This document shows, piece by piece, positions 35,141 to 47,400 of a stretch of DNA of 64,000 bases; the stretch's first letter is position 1; each line of letters starts with the position of its first letter. The DNA is from Vombatus ursinus (lineage: Eukaryota > Chordata > Mammalia > Diprotodontia > Vombatidae), in the NCBI RefSeq assembly GCF_900497805.2, contig NW_020954630.1:9576222-9640221 (forward strand), read 5' to 3'. The notes beneath the pieces are model-generated. The model made no database searches. It was not told where the DNA came from and worked only from the letters and a program-made list of their open reading frames with translations. The position numbers and the translations under genes are program-made.

Positions 35141-38100
35141 TGGGGGCCTTAGTTTCTCGAAGCCTGTGGCTGAGATGGTCAAGGAGAGTTTCTCCTCCCT
35201 GTAAGCCTTCAGGGCAGTGGGGAAACTTGTCACCGGCAGAGAGCAAGAGGAGACTTTGATTTCTGGAGGAGGCAGAATGGGCCTGGCAGTGGCCAGTGTT
35301 TCTTACTTTTGGGTACTCAGAGGTCACTACCACCGAGTAGAAGGGAGAGTTAAAAGCCATAGCTCCTCAGAAGAAGAGTAGGAGGAGCCAGCAAGAAGCC
35401 TCTAGAGCTGCGAGTGAAGAGGGAGAAACCCTGACTTTTCTTCAGAGGTTTCAAATCCTAGCAGTTTGGAAGGGCTGCGGTCAGTGCCTTGTTCGGCAAA
35501 TGATCGGGGGCTGGAGGAACCGTAGGGAGATTCTGCCTGCCACCTAGATCTTTGGTGGGCTGGAAGCAACGAAAGGCCTGAGTAGGCCTGTTCTCCAGGG
35601 GGAAGGTTGGGGTGGGGGGGGTTATTGTTTCCATAGCTCCGGGAGCAGTAACTGAAGTTGGGGAGTTAGGGCACAGCGCTGAGTGAATCAGGGTTGAAGC
35701 CTGCAGCCAATGAAGGTGCGATTCTAACCTGTTGGGTAGAGGCTGTGAGGAGCATTGAGGGACCTGGGGACAGGCTGCTGCCCAAGCTGGTCAGGTCACT
35801 CTAGGGGGCAGTTGCTTTCGGCTCTGCGCCAGTAGGAGAGGGAGAGTGGGCTACACAATGTGGCTCCCCAGTTTGCTTGGAGTTAGGCAGGATGCTGCAC
35901 ACCTTGCTCATCACAGAAAGAAAAAAGAACCTGGACCACCCTCACTGCCTACCTCTTACCCCAGTCCCTAGAGTCCTTCAAGGAGAAGTGAGAGAGGCCA
36001 GAAGAATGGAAAGGGGGAGGGTTGGCAGTCTCCATCTAGCACACCAAATGAAAACAGTCTAAATATGTCACACACAGAGAGACGAGCTACACGTTCCCAC
36101 CAGCCTTCCTGGTCACTCTTTTGCCTCAAATCAAACTCGTCTGTAATTGGGCGACAGGCTAACCCTCTGAAGGAACTGGAAGTGAGGTCACACACTAGGG
36201 ACCCCAACTAAAAAAGGCCATGGTGAACCCCAAGTCGGGCTCAGTGTTATCTTCACCTGTCCAGCACCAAGCTTCTTATTCTCCCCTCCCCAATTCTCTA
36301 ACTCTGTGAGGGGCTGAAACCAGCCTCCTTCACAGCCCTCCTGCACAGCATCAAACTTCAGCAGGTTGTCCAGAGAACTAGCAACCTAGTTTTCCCAAAT
36401 TTAAAGATAAAGCTTCCTATCCCAGCACCAACAGATGTATACTCTGGGGTCTTTCCTTGTTCTCTCTCTCTCTCTCTCCACTTGCTGTGACTATGACTCA
36501 AACCTCCAGCAAAGCCACAGTTGTTCACACAAGTTCTCTGGCTCTAGTCAAATGGCCTATCTACTGAAGTCTGAGGTCCTCCCCTTCAGGGAAGGGCCAT
36601 TAAAAAACAAACAGTTATAAGTTAGATGGACAAGCCTCACAGTGATAAGCATTATGAAGTTCACAGGAACTGGTTTTTCAAATCTATGTGAGAGGGAAAC
36701 GAGATTCTAACATTCTACAACTACAGCATCATTTTTGGGGGGATTTGGCTCCCTCTCTCCATTCCTTCCTTCTTTCCTCCCTCCTTCCTCTCTTTCTTCT
36801 ATTTATCTAGTACCGCCCATGTAAAATAATTCTGCCTTTGTGCTTTCTAGAAGGAATATCATGGAGGACCTTTAAAAAGTAATTTTTTCTACCACTTTTT
36901 CATTTTGCTTGGACAATTAAAATTATGTTGCAGGTATCCATATGTATGAATTCAGGGCCACATATAACCACAAAGACTACTATTGATGTGTATACTACAA
37001 TATACCCCTTGTGGGCACCTAATGGTGTAGTTCTTTCCTTTTCTTTCTGCTGTTTGCCTTATCCTCTTCAATACCTCTCCCCTTCCCTATAATTCTACAT
37101 GACATAAATGGTTGGCTGGTTAACCTGCATTCTCAAAGCTGAAAGATCAACGGATTTGTCTAGGGAATTCATTCAAGGATGTATTTGTATTTTTAGGTGT
37201 TGATCCTTTTAGTGTTCTGTTTCTGAAACTGATAAACAAACCCTCTATCTTCTCATCCTACTTTCTTAATTGAATTAAAGACCTTTTCTTATTTCTAGAC
37301 TAATTTTCAAATTTACCTTTATAAAAAAGAAATACTTCAGAAAAAAAATCTTAAAAATAATATAGGAACAGAACCAAACCAGCTAATGTTTTGAAGAATG
37401 AATGATGATGCTATTAATTCTTTTCCTAATGAGATCTCAGACTTCATTTAACAATAAATTTCAATTTACATGATTTCTGTGACATTTCCACAGAAAACTT
37501 TAAGCATGAGGCAAAATGTTTTTGAAAGGCATGTAGATTGAAATTACTTATATATGATAAATGAATATATGATTCATATACAAGTTAGGATTGTTTGACA
37601 GATAAATGAAAAAATATAGTATATGCAAAAATTCCTCGTGACCTATAAAACATCTAAACAATATAAATAGTTTAAAATGATTTGTTGATACTACTCATAC
37701 TTGTTTTAAAGAGCATTCTGCATTTGTTATTTGTGAAACCTAATGTTCTGTGATAAAAATCTCATTTTCAATTTAAGGAACACCAAACTGTTATGCGATC
37801 ACATATTTAAGTGATTAGAATAAATCTCCAATGTATTAAATTATCACAGAAAATGTATTTTTAAACAAAATGGAGAAAGTCTGATAGTGGCTTCATGATT
37901 GTTAGAAAGCAGGATAATATATATAACATGGTTCTAAAATGACATAGTAATGCAGAAGAAAAGAAATAATCAGGATATTTAAGCCACTTGCCTTTTTTTC
38001 TCAAAAATCCCTGTTTTGGTTTAAAAAAAACTAAATAGATTAATAGATGCAAAGAAATAAAAATACAGTATTAAATTTGAATTTCTAAAACCATTTTTGG

Positions 38101-40104
38101 AAGAATAAAAGAAGGCAGTTAATCATGTAGAATGCCACATGTAAGAAATATAATGATATTCTTCTGGGTATTACAGGTGGGCATAGGCACAAATACATGC
38201 ATAAATGAAATAAAACATTTACTATTAATAGTAATATGTAAGTAACTGTTAATAGCAAATTTAGAAAGACAGCATGTTTTATTTTGTTATCTTTTTAAAT
38301 GATAAGGTCAGAGTCCTATTGCAGTTTTAAGCTATTACAATTTCATTATTTATTTATTTATTATTTATTAAAATATAAGCTATTAAAATTTTTAAAGGTA
38401 TTAAAACTTTAAGCTATACTAGGACTTTTGGGGCACTGTATATAGTAATTGGCGGAGTGTTTAAAATATGTATCTAGTTTATTTCACTTATGTGTATGAG
38501 TCAAAATTGAAATTAATTGTGTCAGCAATGAAAATGTATTTTTAAATATTGTATTTGATAGAAAATTATATACCAATACATCATTTCAAGAATTTGTTTA
38601 TTCACAGTTACAGAGTAGAATGCCATTATAGCTGTGGTTTCAAAGTACCTGAATAATACTTGCTATATAGCAGAGAATCCCACTATATGCCTTTTTATGG
38701 TGGGGGGGAGGAAGGAGGGAGAGCAAGATTTGACTCTTAGTATAAACAAATACTTGAAATATACAGATGCTATAGAATGTAATGTAATTTTATTGTATTA
38801 TCTCACATCAATGGCAGAAAATGTTTTTGCCTATAGAATGTACTCAATTTTTAAGTTCAGTCAAGTTGAGACTCACATGGGGATTATAAAAAATAACTAT
38901 TTTCTTTCAAGGAAATGTGACATTTGCACCTGATGAAAATAGTGATTTTTTTTTCTGTTCTGAAGAGAAAAACATATACACACAATTCAGCTTTTATTAC
39001 GAGTTCTCATTTTGGCTCGGGCTCAAATTTCACCTGATTTCTTTGAATTCTGAACTCATTTCTTTCCAGAGCTTAAAGCAATCATATTTTGATAAATATT
39101 TTATCTGACAAATAAAAATGTAGTTGAACAAAATTTATGTTTTTTAAAAGGAAATCCTAAAACAAATAAACAGGCATAAAGATATTTGGATTTTCCTATC
39201 TAAGAGCACAAATCACATTTCCTTTAAGGGCCAATAGAATTTTGTATCTATTGATATAGTATTCACTACTCTGAAAACCTATTGCTTGTAGAAGAGAGGG
39301 GCTGGTATGAACATCAGTCTTCCAATATATTAAATCATGTTTGTCATAATCCAGAACAGGTACTATCTCCAATCCACCTTTAAATAATGACTGAACATTT
39401 TCATTATTTGCAAAATGCTACAGTAAATACACATTTAGTGGTTGACATTAAGCCTATTAAATTACCATTCTTTAGGTTTTCCTTATAGGCTGGGCCAAAG
39501 CTTTGGGAAGTACTAACTGGATATAATTCTAAGGAAATCCTCTGGGCAAAGTAAGCAAGAAAGTAACTTTTCTAAAAATGGCTAAATGTTCCCTCTACCT
39601 TCAGGCAGATAAAAGCAAAGAAAATAATACTGTTAAGAATATCCATGTTGTCTCAATTTTTTGGCTAAAAGCCTTGTCACTTGTTCCGTTATCTACCACA
39701 GACCCTTATAACAGTTTGGAAATAGCTTTTTCCTTGAACTGTTTGGGAAATGAAGTAGGCAGACCAATAGCTCAAGCCAATGTTTATTAAACAAATATGG
39801 CTTCAGGAGTGTAATCAGCTCACTCACAAACAAATGCACACACAAAAATTTTTAATAAAAATTGTGATATATGAAACTAAACCTCCCTTAAATTGAAAAG
39901 AAATGAAGAAAATTACTTGGGGGAAACTCATTGTGACATCTGCCTTGCCGATGAGAAAGAATCACTTTAAAACAATTCTTCTAATAATGATGATGTCAAA
40001 ATTGGTTTTTTATTAGCCGTATATGGTTGGAGTACCCACATCAATGAAAACATCCATTTATCAAGCTATTGAAAGAGCTTAAATGTTTTTACAATTAATA
40101 ATTG
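35141..40104. other. Repeat-free intron; GC-moderate then AT-rich
   Basis: GC falls after 36.7 kb. A (CT)n lies at 36458-36480 and a (TTTA)n at 38346-38372. No gene. Some AT-rich blocks (37.2-39.8 kb) look conserved-element-like by complexity only. Confidence 0.45.
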
Positions 40105-40242
40105 CCATACACTTTCCTCACAACAACCCTATGAAATGGGCGAGGCAAGCATTGATTTCCCTATTTTGATACTCAGAGTATCTTACCGACAGCTACAAAG
40201 TTAGTAACAGTTCTGGGATCTTAACTCTTGTTTCTTGTACTT
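40105..40242 (-). mobile_element. MIR-type SINE fragment
   Basis: CCTCACAACAACCCTATGAA ATGGGCGAGG is the reverse MIR 3' half; ends the repeat-free domain. Confidence 0.65.
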
Positions 40243-40450
40243 GAAATTAGGAAGACGAGTTCAAATCTTTTTCAGACACTTATTAGCTGTGCTTATTTGA
40301 TTAAGTCACTATATCTTCATTTTCCTCATCTGTAAAATGGGGTTAATAATAGCACATACCTCATAGGGATATTATGAGGATCAAATGAGATAATATTTGT
40401 AAAGGATTTTACGTATAGCTTAAGGAGCTATATAAATGACCATTCTTGTA
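40243..40450 (+). mobile_element. MIR/THER-type CORE-SINE
   Basis: GAGTTCAAATCTTTTTCAGA, TTTTCCTCATCTGTAAAATG, ATGAGGATCAAATGAGATAA and GGAGCTATATAAATGA: nearly full-length order. Confidence 0.82.
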
Positions 40451-41218
40451 ATCAATCATAATTTTACCTATGCTTAATTTTAACAGGAATAAAAATGCAT
40501 GAAATGTTTCTTTATTTTCCTTAAAATAAAGTACTTATAATTAATTAGTGAGTTACAAATAAAAGCTTCAATATTGGTTATCAATTTCTAAACAATAGTG
40601 GAGAATGTTTCAGGAATTCTGTATTCATTCTTTAGTAACACTCACCTCATGTTTATTCTGTAAACATACACTCATCCATTGAACAACTCCATCAAAATAT
40701 CTCAATGAGTTATGCATGTGCAATGCATATAAAAATCTATTAGGCAATTAGGTACTGTTGATTATCACAGGATTTTTATGCATGATATTAATATAAAGCA
40801 ACTATGCACACATACACATGTATGTACATATGTACATATATACACACATTTACAATTACACCAGAATTATGAATGTAAATGTGTGCTTTCTTTCAAAATA
40901 TTGGGAGACATTTAACAATGCCGCCATTTCTCAAAACACCTTTGTAACTCCCTTGCAGAATCAGGAACCACCTCTAGAGTCAGGTGGCTTTTGGGAATAT
41001 CTGGCTTGTCATTTTGTAGTGACATCTTGATTCTGGATCAGATCAAATCAAGCCATATCAAACAAAGCAAGATTATTATTCAATTTGATGTTTCATTTTT
41101 CTTCAACTTGATCTTTCATTTGATTCAACAGAAATGGCACGTTGGTTGTTTCCAAAGATCTCATCTACTCTCAAAGAAAGATTTGCCTTTTGAATACATG
41201 CACACACATACATACATG
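40451..41218. other. Intron, no gene
   Basis: AT-rich unique, with CA/TA microsatellite at 40801-40850 and (CATA) at 41200-41216. Confidence 0.5.
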
Positions 41219-41476
41219 TTGTTATTCAGTCATTTTAGTCATGTCCAGCTCTTTGTGACCTCATTTGAGGTTTTCTTGCCAAAGATATTGGAGTAGTTTG
41301 GCATTTCCTTCTTTAGCTAATTTTACAGATGAGAAAACTAAGACAAACAGGGTTAAGTGACTTGCCCAGGGTCACATAGTTAGTATGTGTCTGAGGCCAG
41401 ATTTGAACACAGGAAGAAATAAGTCTTCCTGACTCCAGGCCCAGCGTTTTATCCACTGTGCCACCTAGCTATCCCT
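41219..41476 (-). mobile_element. Marsupial tRNA-derived SINE, long form
   Basis: Reverse, full length: GTTATTCAGTCATTTTAGTC, CAGCTCTTTGTGACCTCATT, GGGTTAAGTGACTTGCCCAG and CACTGTGCCACCTAGCTATC. Confidence 0.93.
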
Positions 41477-41482
41477 ATAAAT

Positions 41483-41700
41483 ATCACATCATGTATATAT
41501 AAATAGCCTATATACACATAATTTATATATAAAACACACAAGTATGCATATATACATGTTAACACACTTGCACATAAGTACACGCGTATATTCGGAGAAT
41601 GCATGTATACACATATGTTTTCAGTGGTGGCAAATATATGTTACATGTATACATACATATACATATATGTATACGTTTCCAAAAATACATGTATATGTAT
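41483..41700. repeat. TA/CATA microsatellite block
   Basis: ATATAT, CATATA, TACATGTAT units, diverged. Confidence 0.8.
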
Positions 41701-41879
41701 TTCCAAAAATATTTTTGAGCAATGGCAGTATTATTGGAGTAAGTACATAGTTCTTCAAGGGGGTTAACTTTGAAGAAGTTAATGCTCATTCTCATATACT
41801 TGTTCAGTCACACTACATTACAATTACAGCTTATAGCTAAGCCTTCTCCCTTGCTCAGTATTCTCATCACAAGAACAAG

Positions 41880-42130
41880 AATAATATGAATAATGTGTGT
41901 TTATATAGTATTTTAAAATTGACAAAATGCTTTACATATGTTAATGTACTTGATTCTCACAACAACCTTGGGAGATAGATATGATTATGTCCCCCATTTT
42001 ACAGATGAAGAAATTGAGGCTGAGAGATTAAGTGACTTGCCCAGTTTCACACTAGTTAGTGTCTGAGGATGTATTAGAACCCATTTCTTACTGACTCCAA
42101 GTCCAATACTATATCCATTGTCCCAAAAGG
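41880..42130 (-). mobile_element. MIR-type CORE-SINE
   Basis: CTCACAACAACCTTGGGAGA, CATTTTACAGATGAAGAAAT and AAGTGACTTGCCCAGTTTCA in reverse MIR order; nearly full length. Confidence 0.85.
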
Positions 42131-42394
42131 CTGTCTATCCTTGGTGTCCACCATCTTGGGTCTTCTTATCTTTCATCCACCTCATTAACCCTACTGTTAA
42201 ATATCACTATTTCTTCTACTCTACCACCCCTTGAATCTGTTCCTTTCTACCAATCCCATTGCTAAAACATTTGTCTTGACCATGGTTAGTTCTCAGTAGC
42301 ATAGGAGCAACCTCTTCCTCATGGATCTCTCCCCATCTCAGTCCATCATAGATGTTACGATCTGAGTCGTTTTTAGTAAATGTGAAGACTCAGT

Positions 42395-42640
42395 TACATT
42401 ATGGTACTAGGTAAAGATCTCTGGATCTGGAGCTAGAAGTCTTGGGTTCAAGACTCAGCTCTACTACTTTTTATCTGTGTGACCTTGGAAAACTCACTTA
42501 ACTTCTCTGTTCTTCCTTTTCCTCATCTCTGAAATGAAAGTGTTGGACTAGGTGACTTTTAAGGTGCCTTCCACTAAAACTATCATCCTATGACCTCATG
42601 GGTCCCTTCCACCTCTACAGCTGTGATCTTATGACTCTAA
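42395..42640 (+). mobile_element. MIR-type CORE-SINE with 3' tail
   Basis: TGGATCTGGAGCTAGAAGTC, TGTGTGACCTTGGAAAACTC, TTGGACTAGGTGACTTTTAA and the repeated CCTATGACC tail. Confidence 0.82.
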
Positions 42641-42769
42641 ATACCAACTCTTCTACGAAGCTCAAAATGTGTCCAATGATCTAACTGCAACAACGAATAC
42701 ATAAAGAAACCGATGCTAGAGTGAGTTGCCTTGAGCTATTCACAGGTTCAGATTCTAGAACTAGAAAGA

Positions 42770-42965
42770 TAGTTTCAGATTCAGATTCAGAACTAGAAAG
42801 ATTCTCAAAGATCGTTGAGTCTAATGCTTTTATTGCATATATGAGAAATAAGGCTCGAAAAGATAAGTAACTTGTACAAGGTTTCACGGATAGAAAGTGG
42901 TGGGCTCGGGATTTGAACCAATGTCCTCTGATTCCAACACCAGGGTACTCTTAGAATGATTTACT
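42770..42965 (-). mobile_element. MIR-type SINE
   Basis: GATAAGTAACTTGTACAAGG, GGGATTTGAACCAATGTCCT and CTGATTCCAACACCAGGGTA, reverse. Confidence 0.75.
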
Positions 42966-42984
42966 GTCATTGAAGAGATGTTAC

Positions 42985-43090
42985 ACATGGTGCAAGGCAG
43001 TGTGGTTCAGTGTTGAGTGGGTTTGATTCCTGACTTTGACATTAGCCATGCAATCCTGGGCAATCCATTGAAATTCTCTAAGAGTCTGTG
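42985..43090 (+). mobile_element. MIR-type SINE fragment
   Basis: GGTTTGATTCCTGACTTTGA and GCAATCCTGGGCAATCCATT. Confidence 0.55.
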
Positions 43091-43129
43091 ATGTCAAAAG
43101 TCATCTAGTCCAATTCCTTCATTTTATAA

Positions 43130-43270
43130 ATGATATGAGATGAAAAATCACTTATTAAGAGTTTACATGCATGACACTGTACTAAACATTAGACATACAG
43201 ATAAAACCAAGCAAGACAGTCCCTGCCCTTAAAAAGATTACGTTTCACTAGGGGAAGACAACATTTAGCA
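43130..43270 (-). mobile_element. L2 LINE 3' end
   Basis: CACTTATTAAGAGTTTACAT, GACACTGTACTAAACATTAG and CAGTCCCTGCCCTTAAAAAG. Confidence 0.72.
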
Positions 43271-43983
43271 TCGCAAAGAGAGAACCATTTCTTTTGGTTT
43301 GGAGATGGCTAGGAAGTACTCAGTGACCAAGGTTTTGGGTAAGATAAGACAAAGGCTCATCTATCAAATGAGGAAACTGAGGCCCAGAGTTTAAGTGAAT
43401 AATATTACACTACCTACCTCATGGGGTTATTTTGAAGAATATGCTTTGGAAAGCTTTGTTTTTCACATACTTTACTTTTTTATACTTTTTTTTTATACAG
43501 ACATGCTATATTTTGTTAGTTAAAGTAAAGGTAGCTCAGTACAAATTCATCAGTGCTATCAAGCCCATCTTTATATCTAATCTAGTCCAATAAGCATAGC
43601 AGACATATTAAATACCCATTACATGCAAGGAACTGTGAATAAAAGAAGGAAAGAAAAAAAAGTTCCTTGCATTCAGTACACTTACTTGTGAAAGGCAGAA
43701 CATTGCATTTTATATGTAGTCTGTTCATTTTTCTATTCAATCTGTTTATTTATATCATATCTTTATTTCCTCCACTAAAGTACCACTGGGCTATTTCATC
43801 ATGGAGCTGAAGTGACTCTGGGTTCTTAAAGGTTATGCCACCACAGCACAAATTATAATAGGTCTTACCAAGGTGCAAAGGCTTCAAATACTAATCTTGC
43901 CTGCTATCCAAGGACCAATCCAGCCAAGTTTGGAAATATATGTTAAACAGTGTTGACCAATAGATACTAAATCTTTTAATACA
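43271..43983. other. Intron with MIR scraps, no gene
   Basis: A small reverse MIR piece (GAGGAAACTGAGGCCCAGAG) lies near 43370-43400; the rest is unique. Confidence 0.45.
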
Positions 43984-44115
43984 TTGTGAGAAGAAATAGC
44001 AAGCTATACTTAATAGATTTGCATTTTCATGTACCATCCTTTTTTCCCCCTATTCTGTTATGGAAATGCTTATTTTATTTCTTAATTTCAGAATACAATA
44101 AATTTTTAAAAAAGC
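43984..44115 (+). repeat. Unclassified dispersed repeat, copy 2
   Basis: Similar to the reverse complement of 2612-2745. Ends in TTCAGAATACAATAAATTTTT, then A-rich, like the 3' end of a retroposed unit. Confidence 0.55.
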
Positions 44116-44738
44116 TGTGTGTATGTGTGAAGAGTAGACCACGTGACTGGAGGAGTTCTCTACCCAAAGAATTATGGGGTTCCCTTAGTCCGTATTCATC
44201 TGTTTGTGTTTGCTGTGCAGTGGCAGCTGCTAGTGATAACTGGTCTTAGACAAGACAACATGACTCTTGAACCATAACGTGACTCTGTGGCCTTTCTTAT
44301 TTTAAGGGTTGCCATACATGGAAGGATGCGGTACCCTCACAGTCCACCACTTGGAATATTTTCAGTTTGAGATAAATGGGGCAGTTGACAGGAAGCATCA
44401 TTTTATGCAAATTTACCAGGGCTGATCCTAACAAAATTAGAAAGTTGGCAGTTTTTTAAAAAATGCCTGCAGACCTTCCTTTCAGTACCCTTATCTTTTC
44501 TTCTGGTAATACCTCTTGCCTACGTCCATCCTTCCGTCCTCGGATATCAATTTTATGTATCAAATTATTTTCAGATCACTGTCAATAAATCACAAATAAA
44601 TTATCAATGGCTAAGAAACCAGGCCTTGGGCATTTATACTTAAGTAGGGAATATATGAAGAGCCTTCAATAGGCTGCAAGTCCTACTATTACTACCACCA
44701 CGACCGTATATTTATATAGGGATTTAATGTTTACAAGT

Positions 44739-44988
44739 GCAGCCAGGTGGCGCAGTGGATAGAGTGTTGGGCTTGGAGTCAAGAATACTCATCTTTATGA
44801 GTTCAAATCCAGCCTCAGACACTTACTAGTTATGTGACCCTGGGCAAGTCACTTAACCCTTTTTACCTTACTTTTCTCATCTGTAAAATGAACTGGAGAA
44901 GGAAATGGCAAACCACTCCAGTATCTTTTCCAAGAAAGTCCCAAATGAGGTAACAAAGAATCAGCCAGTACTGAAAACGACTGAATAC
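44739..44988 (+). mobile_element. Marsupial tRNA-derived SINE, long form
   Basis: GCAGCCAGGTGGCGCAGTGG, TGACCCTGGGCAAGTCACTT, AACTGGAGAAGGAAATGGCA and GAAAACGACTGAATA. Confidence 0.93.
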
Positions 44989-45533
44989 CTTTCTACCTAC
45001 TGTGAAATAGTGAAAAGAATAATGGGTAGGATCACCCCAAATGAGCTATGATAAGCTAAAATGGCCATTAAGTTTTTGAACTAAAAATCCAATTATTAGC
45101 AAATATTAGGTGATTTAAGATAGTTAGTGGGATAATTTTTCTCTTTTTCCCTGACCTAACATTGTGGGAGACTTCTGTTTATAATAACACAATTGTTTAT
45201 TGATAAAATAGGCCAAACTGACTCCTCTACTGTACTCATTGAAGCAAATGGAAGTTTAACATTAAGAGAGAATGTAAAATTATGGTTTTAGATAATTTAA
45301 TTCAATAAAGAAAATAAAATAAAGAATATTCATACCCATATACCCACACACCATGGATAATTATTCTTATTTATTTATGGAGGGGTTATTCATTTTATGG
45401 ATCAACTCTGCCCTCCTCTATCCCTTTGCTGCTTTTCTGGCCATTTCATGGATCATTAATAGCTCTCCCAAGAGAGAGTGAGAAGGTGAAGTTCAGATTA
45501 GTCATTTTCCTTGCTTGTAGCAGCCTTAAGAAA
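44989..45533. other. Intron, no gene
   Basis: AT-rich unique sequence. Confidence 0.5.
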
Positions 45534-45755
45534 GGCAGCTAGGTGGTAAGGTAGAGAGAGCACTAGGCCTGGAGTCAGGAAGACCTGAGTTCAAATCTGA
45601 CCTTAGACACTTCCTAGCTGAGTGACCCTGGGCAAGTCACTTAACTTTGTTTGCCTCAGTTTCCTCATCTGTAAAATGAGTTGAAGAAGGAAACGGCAAA
45701 CCACTCCGGTATCAAATGGGATACCGGACACGACTGACACAACTGAACAACAAAT
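45534..45755 (+). mobile_element. Marsupial tRNA-derived SINE, long form with internal deletion
   Basis: AAGGCAGCTAGGTGGTAAGG, GGAGTCAGGAAGACCTGAGT, then AACGGCAAACCACTCCGGTA. The CTTTGCCAAGAAAACCCC stretch is missing before CACGACTGACACAACTGAAC. Confidence 0.92.
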
Positions 45756-45954
45756 AGCCTTAAGAATGTGCAAGGCATGGGAGGAGTTTGAAACAAATTA
45801 ATGACTATGGGTATTTTTTGGATTATCTTTGGTTTTCTGTATTTATTCTTTTGCTTTTAGTACCTAAACCATAGCATAGCTCTACAAAACATTGAAATGT
45901 ATGAAAAACCATCTAATCAACTCTCCCACTTTTTCTTTTTTCTTGTTATTAGAC

Positions 45955-46190
45955 TAATGCCATACTATATTTGTGTTTATAAAGTGCCCAACATCCACAG
46001 CTTACACTTAGGTAGTTTATAAGGTGCTTTCCTCACCATAACTCAGTGAGGCAGGTAGTGCAAATGTTATTCTTGTCTCCAGATGAAGAAACTGAAGCCC
46101 AGAGAGGTAACAAGATTTCCCTTAGGTCACACAGCTAGCAAATGACAGAATCAGGACTAGAAATTGGGTCTTGGGTTACAAGACTACACT
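45955..46190 (-). mobile_element. MIR-type CORE-SINE
   Basis: ATGAAGAAACTGAAGCCCAG and TTAGGTCACACAGCTAGCAA, reverse MIR. Confidence 0.82.
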
Positions 46191-46323
46191 TCCAAGAGTC
46201 GTTTTTCTTTGAGAACAGAAAAAACTTATCAAAACCTCCAAATGCTTAGGATTATACAGATGTAGCATTGGACTTCCAAATCCTATTTATGGATAAATCA
46301 AAAATTTCTGCAATCTCCTAGAC

Positions 46324-46550
46324 CAGTGGTTCTTAAGGCATGGTCCACAGACATCTGAGGGTTCTTAAAACCCTGTCAGGGCGTCTGTAAGGTCAACTAT
46401 TTTCATAATAATATCAACATTTTAATTTCTAATATAGTGAATATTGATAGAGGTAACTTATATAAACAGAAATTCTTTTGGGGGGGTGGTCCTCAATAAT
46501 TTTTAAGAATACAAAAGGGTCTTGAGACCAAAAAAATGTGAGATTTTCTG
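46324..46550 (+). mobile_element. Old terminal-inverted-repeat DNA transposon, internally deleted
   Basis: Starts CAGTGGTTCTTAAGGCATGG and contains GGTCAACTATTTTCATAATA and GTCCTCAATAATTTTTAAGA. The same family in the other orientation lies at 60029-60554. TIR style resembles hAT; exact family not recalled. Confidence 0.55.
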
Positions 46551-46639
46551 ACTTACAGTGCAATGGCCAGGTCACCTAGCATTATATAATGCTTCCTCTT
46601 CATCTTTAATAGACACTTACCATCATGACACAGATATGA

Positions 46640-46800
46640 TTATAATCAATCAACATGTGTATCTTTAAGCATCTACTACATGCCAGGTGCTGTCCTAGAT
46701 GCTGAATAAACACATAAATATAACAGTTTCTGCCCTTAAGGAGTTTATAATCTAGCAAGGAAAAACAACATGTGCATATATAGGCATAAACAATTAGATG
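46640..46800 (-). mobile_element. L2 LINE 3' end
   Basis: AATCAATCAACATGTGTATC, ACTACATGCCAGGTGCTGTC and CTTAAGGAGTTTATAATCTA. Confidence 0.78.
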
Positions 46801-47079
46801 TGCCTATCACAGTTCTACCCACTTGATTTGGTGGTATCCTGAATGACAGCTTGGTAACTATGCTCCATGTTGGCAGGGGGATGTGACTCCTGACTGTCCA
46901 AGAGAATGCCAAGTCTAGAGGCTGCATGCCTGCTTGAGTGAATGAAGGATTTCTCAACAATCTGGAGTTATTTTCTCATGGACATATGTCACTGTCACAA
47001 AACTGTCTTTTGGGGCACTTCTCAACCTGAGAGGGCAGAGGTATTACACATCATAGAAGATAATTTGGGGAGATAAGGC
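46801..47079. other. Intron, no gene
   Basis: Nothing recognised. Confidence 0.5.
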
Positions 47080-47205
47080 ACTAGGATGTAAGCTTATTGT
47101 GAGTGTGCATTGTTTCAGTCTTTGTACTTGTATCCCCATCACCTAGAGCAATGTCAGGCACATAGGAGGTCCTTTAATAAATACTTGTTGATTGACTTGT
47201 TTCTT
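47080..47205 (+). mobile_element. L2 LINE tail
   Basis: GTATCCCCATCACCTAGAGC AATGTCAGGCACATAGGAGG, ending AATAAATACTTGTTGATTGA. Confidence 0.82.
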
Positions 47206-47400
47206 AGTAGTTGATTGAATTGGGATCTTCCTGTGGATGGTAGCACTTGAACTGAGCCTTGAAAGAAACTAGGGATTCTAAGTGGGGGAGGTGAGGATGG
47301 CGTGATTTCTAGGCATGGAAGACAAATAGGACTGTGAGAGATGAGGGATGGAATATTATAAATGAAGAACAGTAAAAAGTTGTTTATAATAGCATAATAT
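47206..47400 (-). mobile_element. L2 LINE fragment in opposite orientation
   Basis: CACTTGAACTGAGCCTTGAA and TTTCTAGGCATGGAAGACAA are reverse L2 text. Head-to-head with the preceding tail, so a separate insertion or an inversion. Confidence 0.55.

Larger units (their letters stand above)
15561..40104. other. Transposon-poor domain containing the PTPRN2 exon
   Basis: No SINE, LINE or DNA transposon copy is recognisable across about 24.5 kb, whereas the flanks on both sides carry one every 0.5-1.5 kb. Only simple repeats interrupt it. Long repeat-free stretches in mammals are known to mark dense regulatory sequence. Inference: selection against insertion. Confidence 0.6.

Noticed and set aside
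34809-35360. 183-codon minus-strand frame
   Set aside because: The middle is a Ser-Leu run from (CT)n; no domain or splice support.
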